A stretch of 29,762 bases of DNA from Symsagittifera roscoffensis (lineage: Eukaryota > Xenacoelomorpha > Acoela > Convolutidae), in the NCBI RefSeq assembly GCF_963678635.1, contig NC_087064.1, positions 2,357,926 through 2,387,687 on the forward strand. The letters are read 5' to 3'. Below are positions 29,390 to 29,762 of this stretch, in pieces. A program made the position numbers and the translations under genes. The notes beneath the pieces are model-generated. The model saw only the letters and a program-made list of their open reading frames with translations, made no database searches and had not been told where the DNA came from. Position 1 is the stretch's first letter, and every line of letters starts with the position of its first letter.

Positions 29390-29580
29390 CGGAAAATCAG
29401 ACGTAAAATTGAACATAATAGCTATCAAAGAGACACAATTAATCCGATTATTAGCTGTTCAAATTGATTCTAAACTTTTTTTCATAGATCATATTGAAAA
29501 TCAAGAAAAGGGGAGTCAGAATTCAGCAAAGTCAGAATTCGCAATAGAAAACTCTAGGCTAATTTACTGCATTTTTTCAT
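29390..29580 (+). pseudogene. Possible LINE reverse-transcriptase fragment
   Basis: The frame reads IKETQLIRLLAVQIDSKLF then FIDHIEN and ends SRLIYCIFS. This resembles the 'vk...v.LLGVxIDxxLxFxxHI' segment after the RT catalytic core in many non-LTR retrotransposons, with the usual 'Y-C' stretch further on. The match is short, no catalytic motif is present, and the frame ends at 29582. Low confidence. Confidence 0.3.
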
Positions 29581-29582
29581 AG

Positions 29583-29762
29583 GGTTGGAGATTCTTAATT
29601 AGGTACCATAGGGGGCAGATTGTTAAGTAGATCAGAAAAGAAAGTTTTTCAAAAAATTTTCCACAATAAATTTCAAAAATTTTTGTGAAAAAAGTTTTTG
29701 CCTAGTAAGCGCTAAGTTGATTTCATTTTAAAAAAATTAAGTTTTCTGAGCCTAAAATATTC
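29583..29762. other. No gene seen to the window end
   Basis: AT-rich sequence with no feature I can support. Confidence 0.3.

Noticed and set aside
1-29762. CRISPR array or prokaryotic defence system
   Set aside because: No regularly spaced short direct repeats with unique spacers are present, and the introns and protein families show an animal genome.

Overview
The window looks like nuclear DNA of an animal, most likely an invertebrate. It is AT-rich and has two multi-exon protein genes with GT-AG introns. Both encode animal families: a trypsin-fold secreted protein and a Cys-loop ligand-gated ion channel. Much of the rest is small foldback and TIR elements plus decayed retroelements. I could not place the species from sequence alone, and I found no bacterial-style operons, CRISPR array, rRNA gene or convincing tRNA gene.

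Layout. 1-1300: a probable 3' coding exon of an unrecognised gene (675-1130). 1639-2066: a frameshifted Penelope-like reverse-transcriptase element relic. 3760-6046: two direct copies of a degenerate LINE 3' end on the minus strand. 6647-7680: a foldback array of GGAATCCGC motifs enclosing a 127-bp tandem repeat. 8787-8984: a TIR element with an 8-bp target duplication. 9586-9655: an orphan copy of protease exon 2. 9832-10627: a composite foldback element.

11977-27307 (+): a six-exon gene that I assembled by matching reading frame and splice phase. It encodes a 292-residue secreted serine protease homolog. The trypsin fold is recognisable, but catalytic His is Ser, catalytic Ser is Leu, and the activation and S1-pocket residues are lost. 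Only the Asp remains, so it should be a non-catalytic pseudoprotease.

18467-19835 (-): a complete two-exon, 391-residue nicotinic-acetylcholine-receptor-like subunit. It is nested on the opposite strand inside the 8-kb third intron of the protease homolog. It has a signal peptide, a Cys-loop with 13 residues between the cysteines, four membrane segments, a cation-type TM2 and a very short cytoplasmic loop. It lacks the vicinal Cys pair of alpha subunits.

The introns carry several non-autonomous DNA elements: two intact hAT-like CAGGGGCGGAT elements and one decayed copy, a 220-bp insertion 9 nt past a splice donor, and an almost perfect 252-bp palindrome in the last intron. After 27307 the window is AT-rich, with dispersed repeat copies and a possible LINE fragment. 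The two genes overlap physically, but nothing in the sequence says their products work together.
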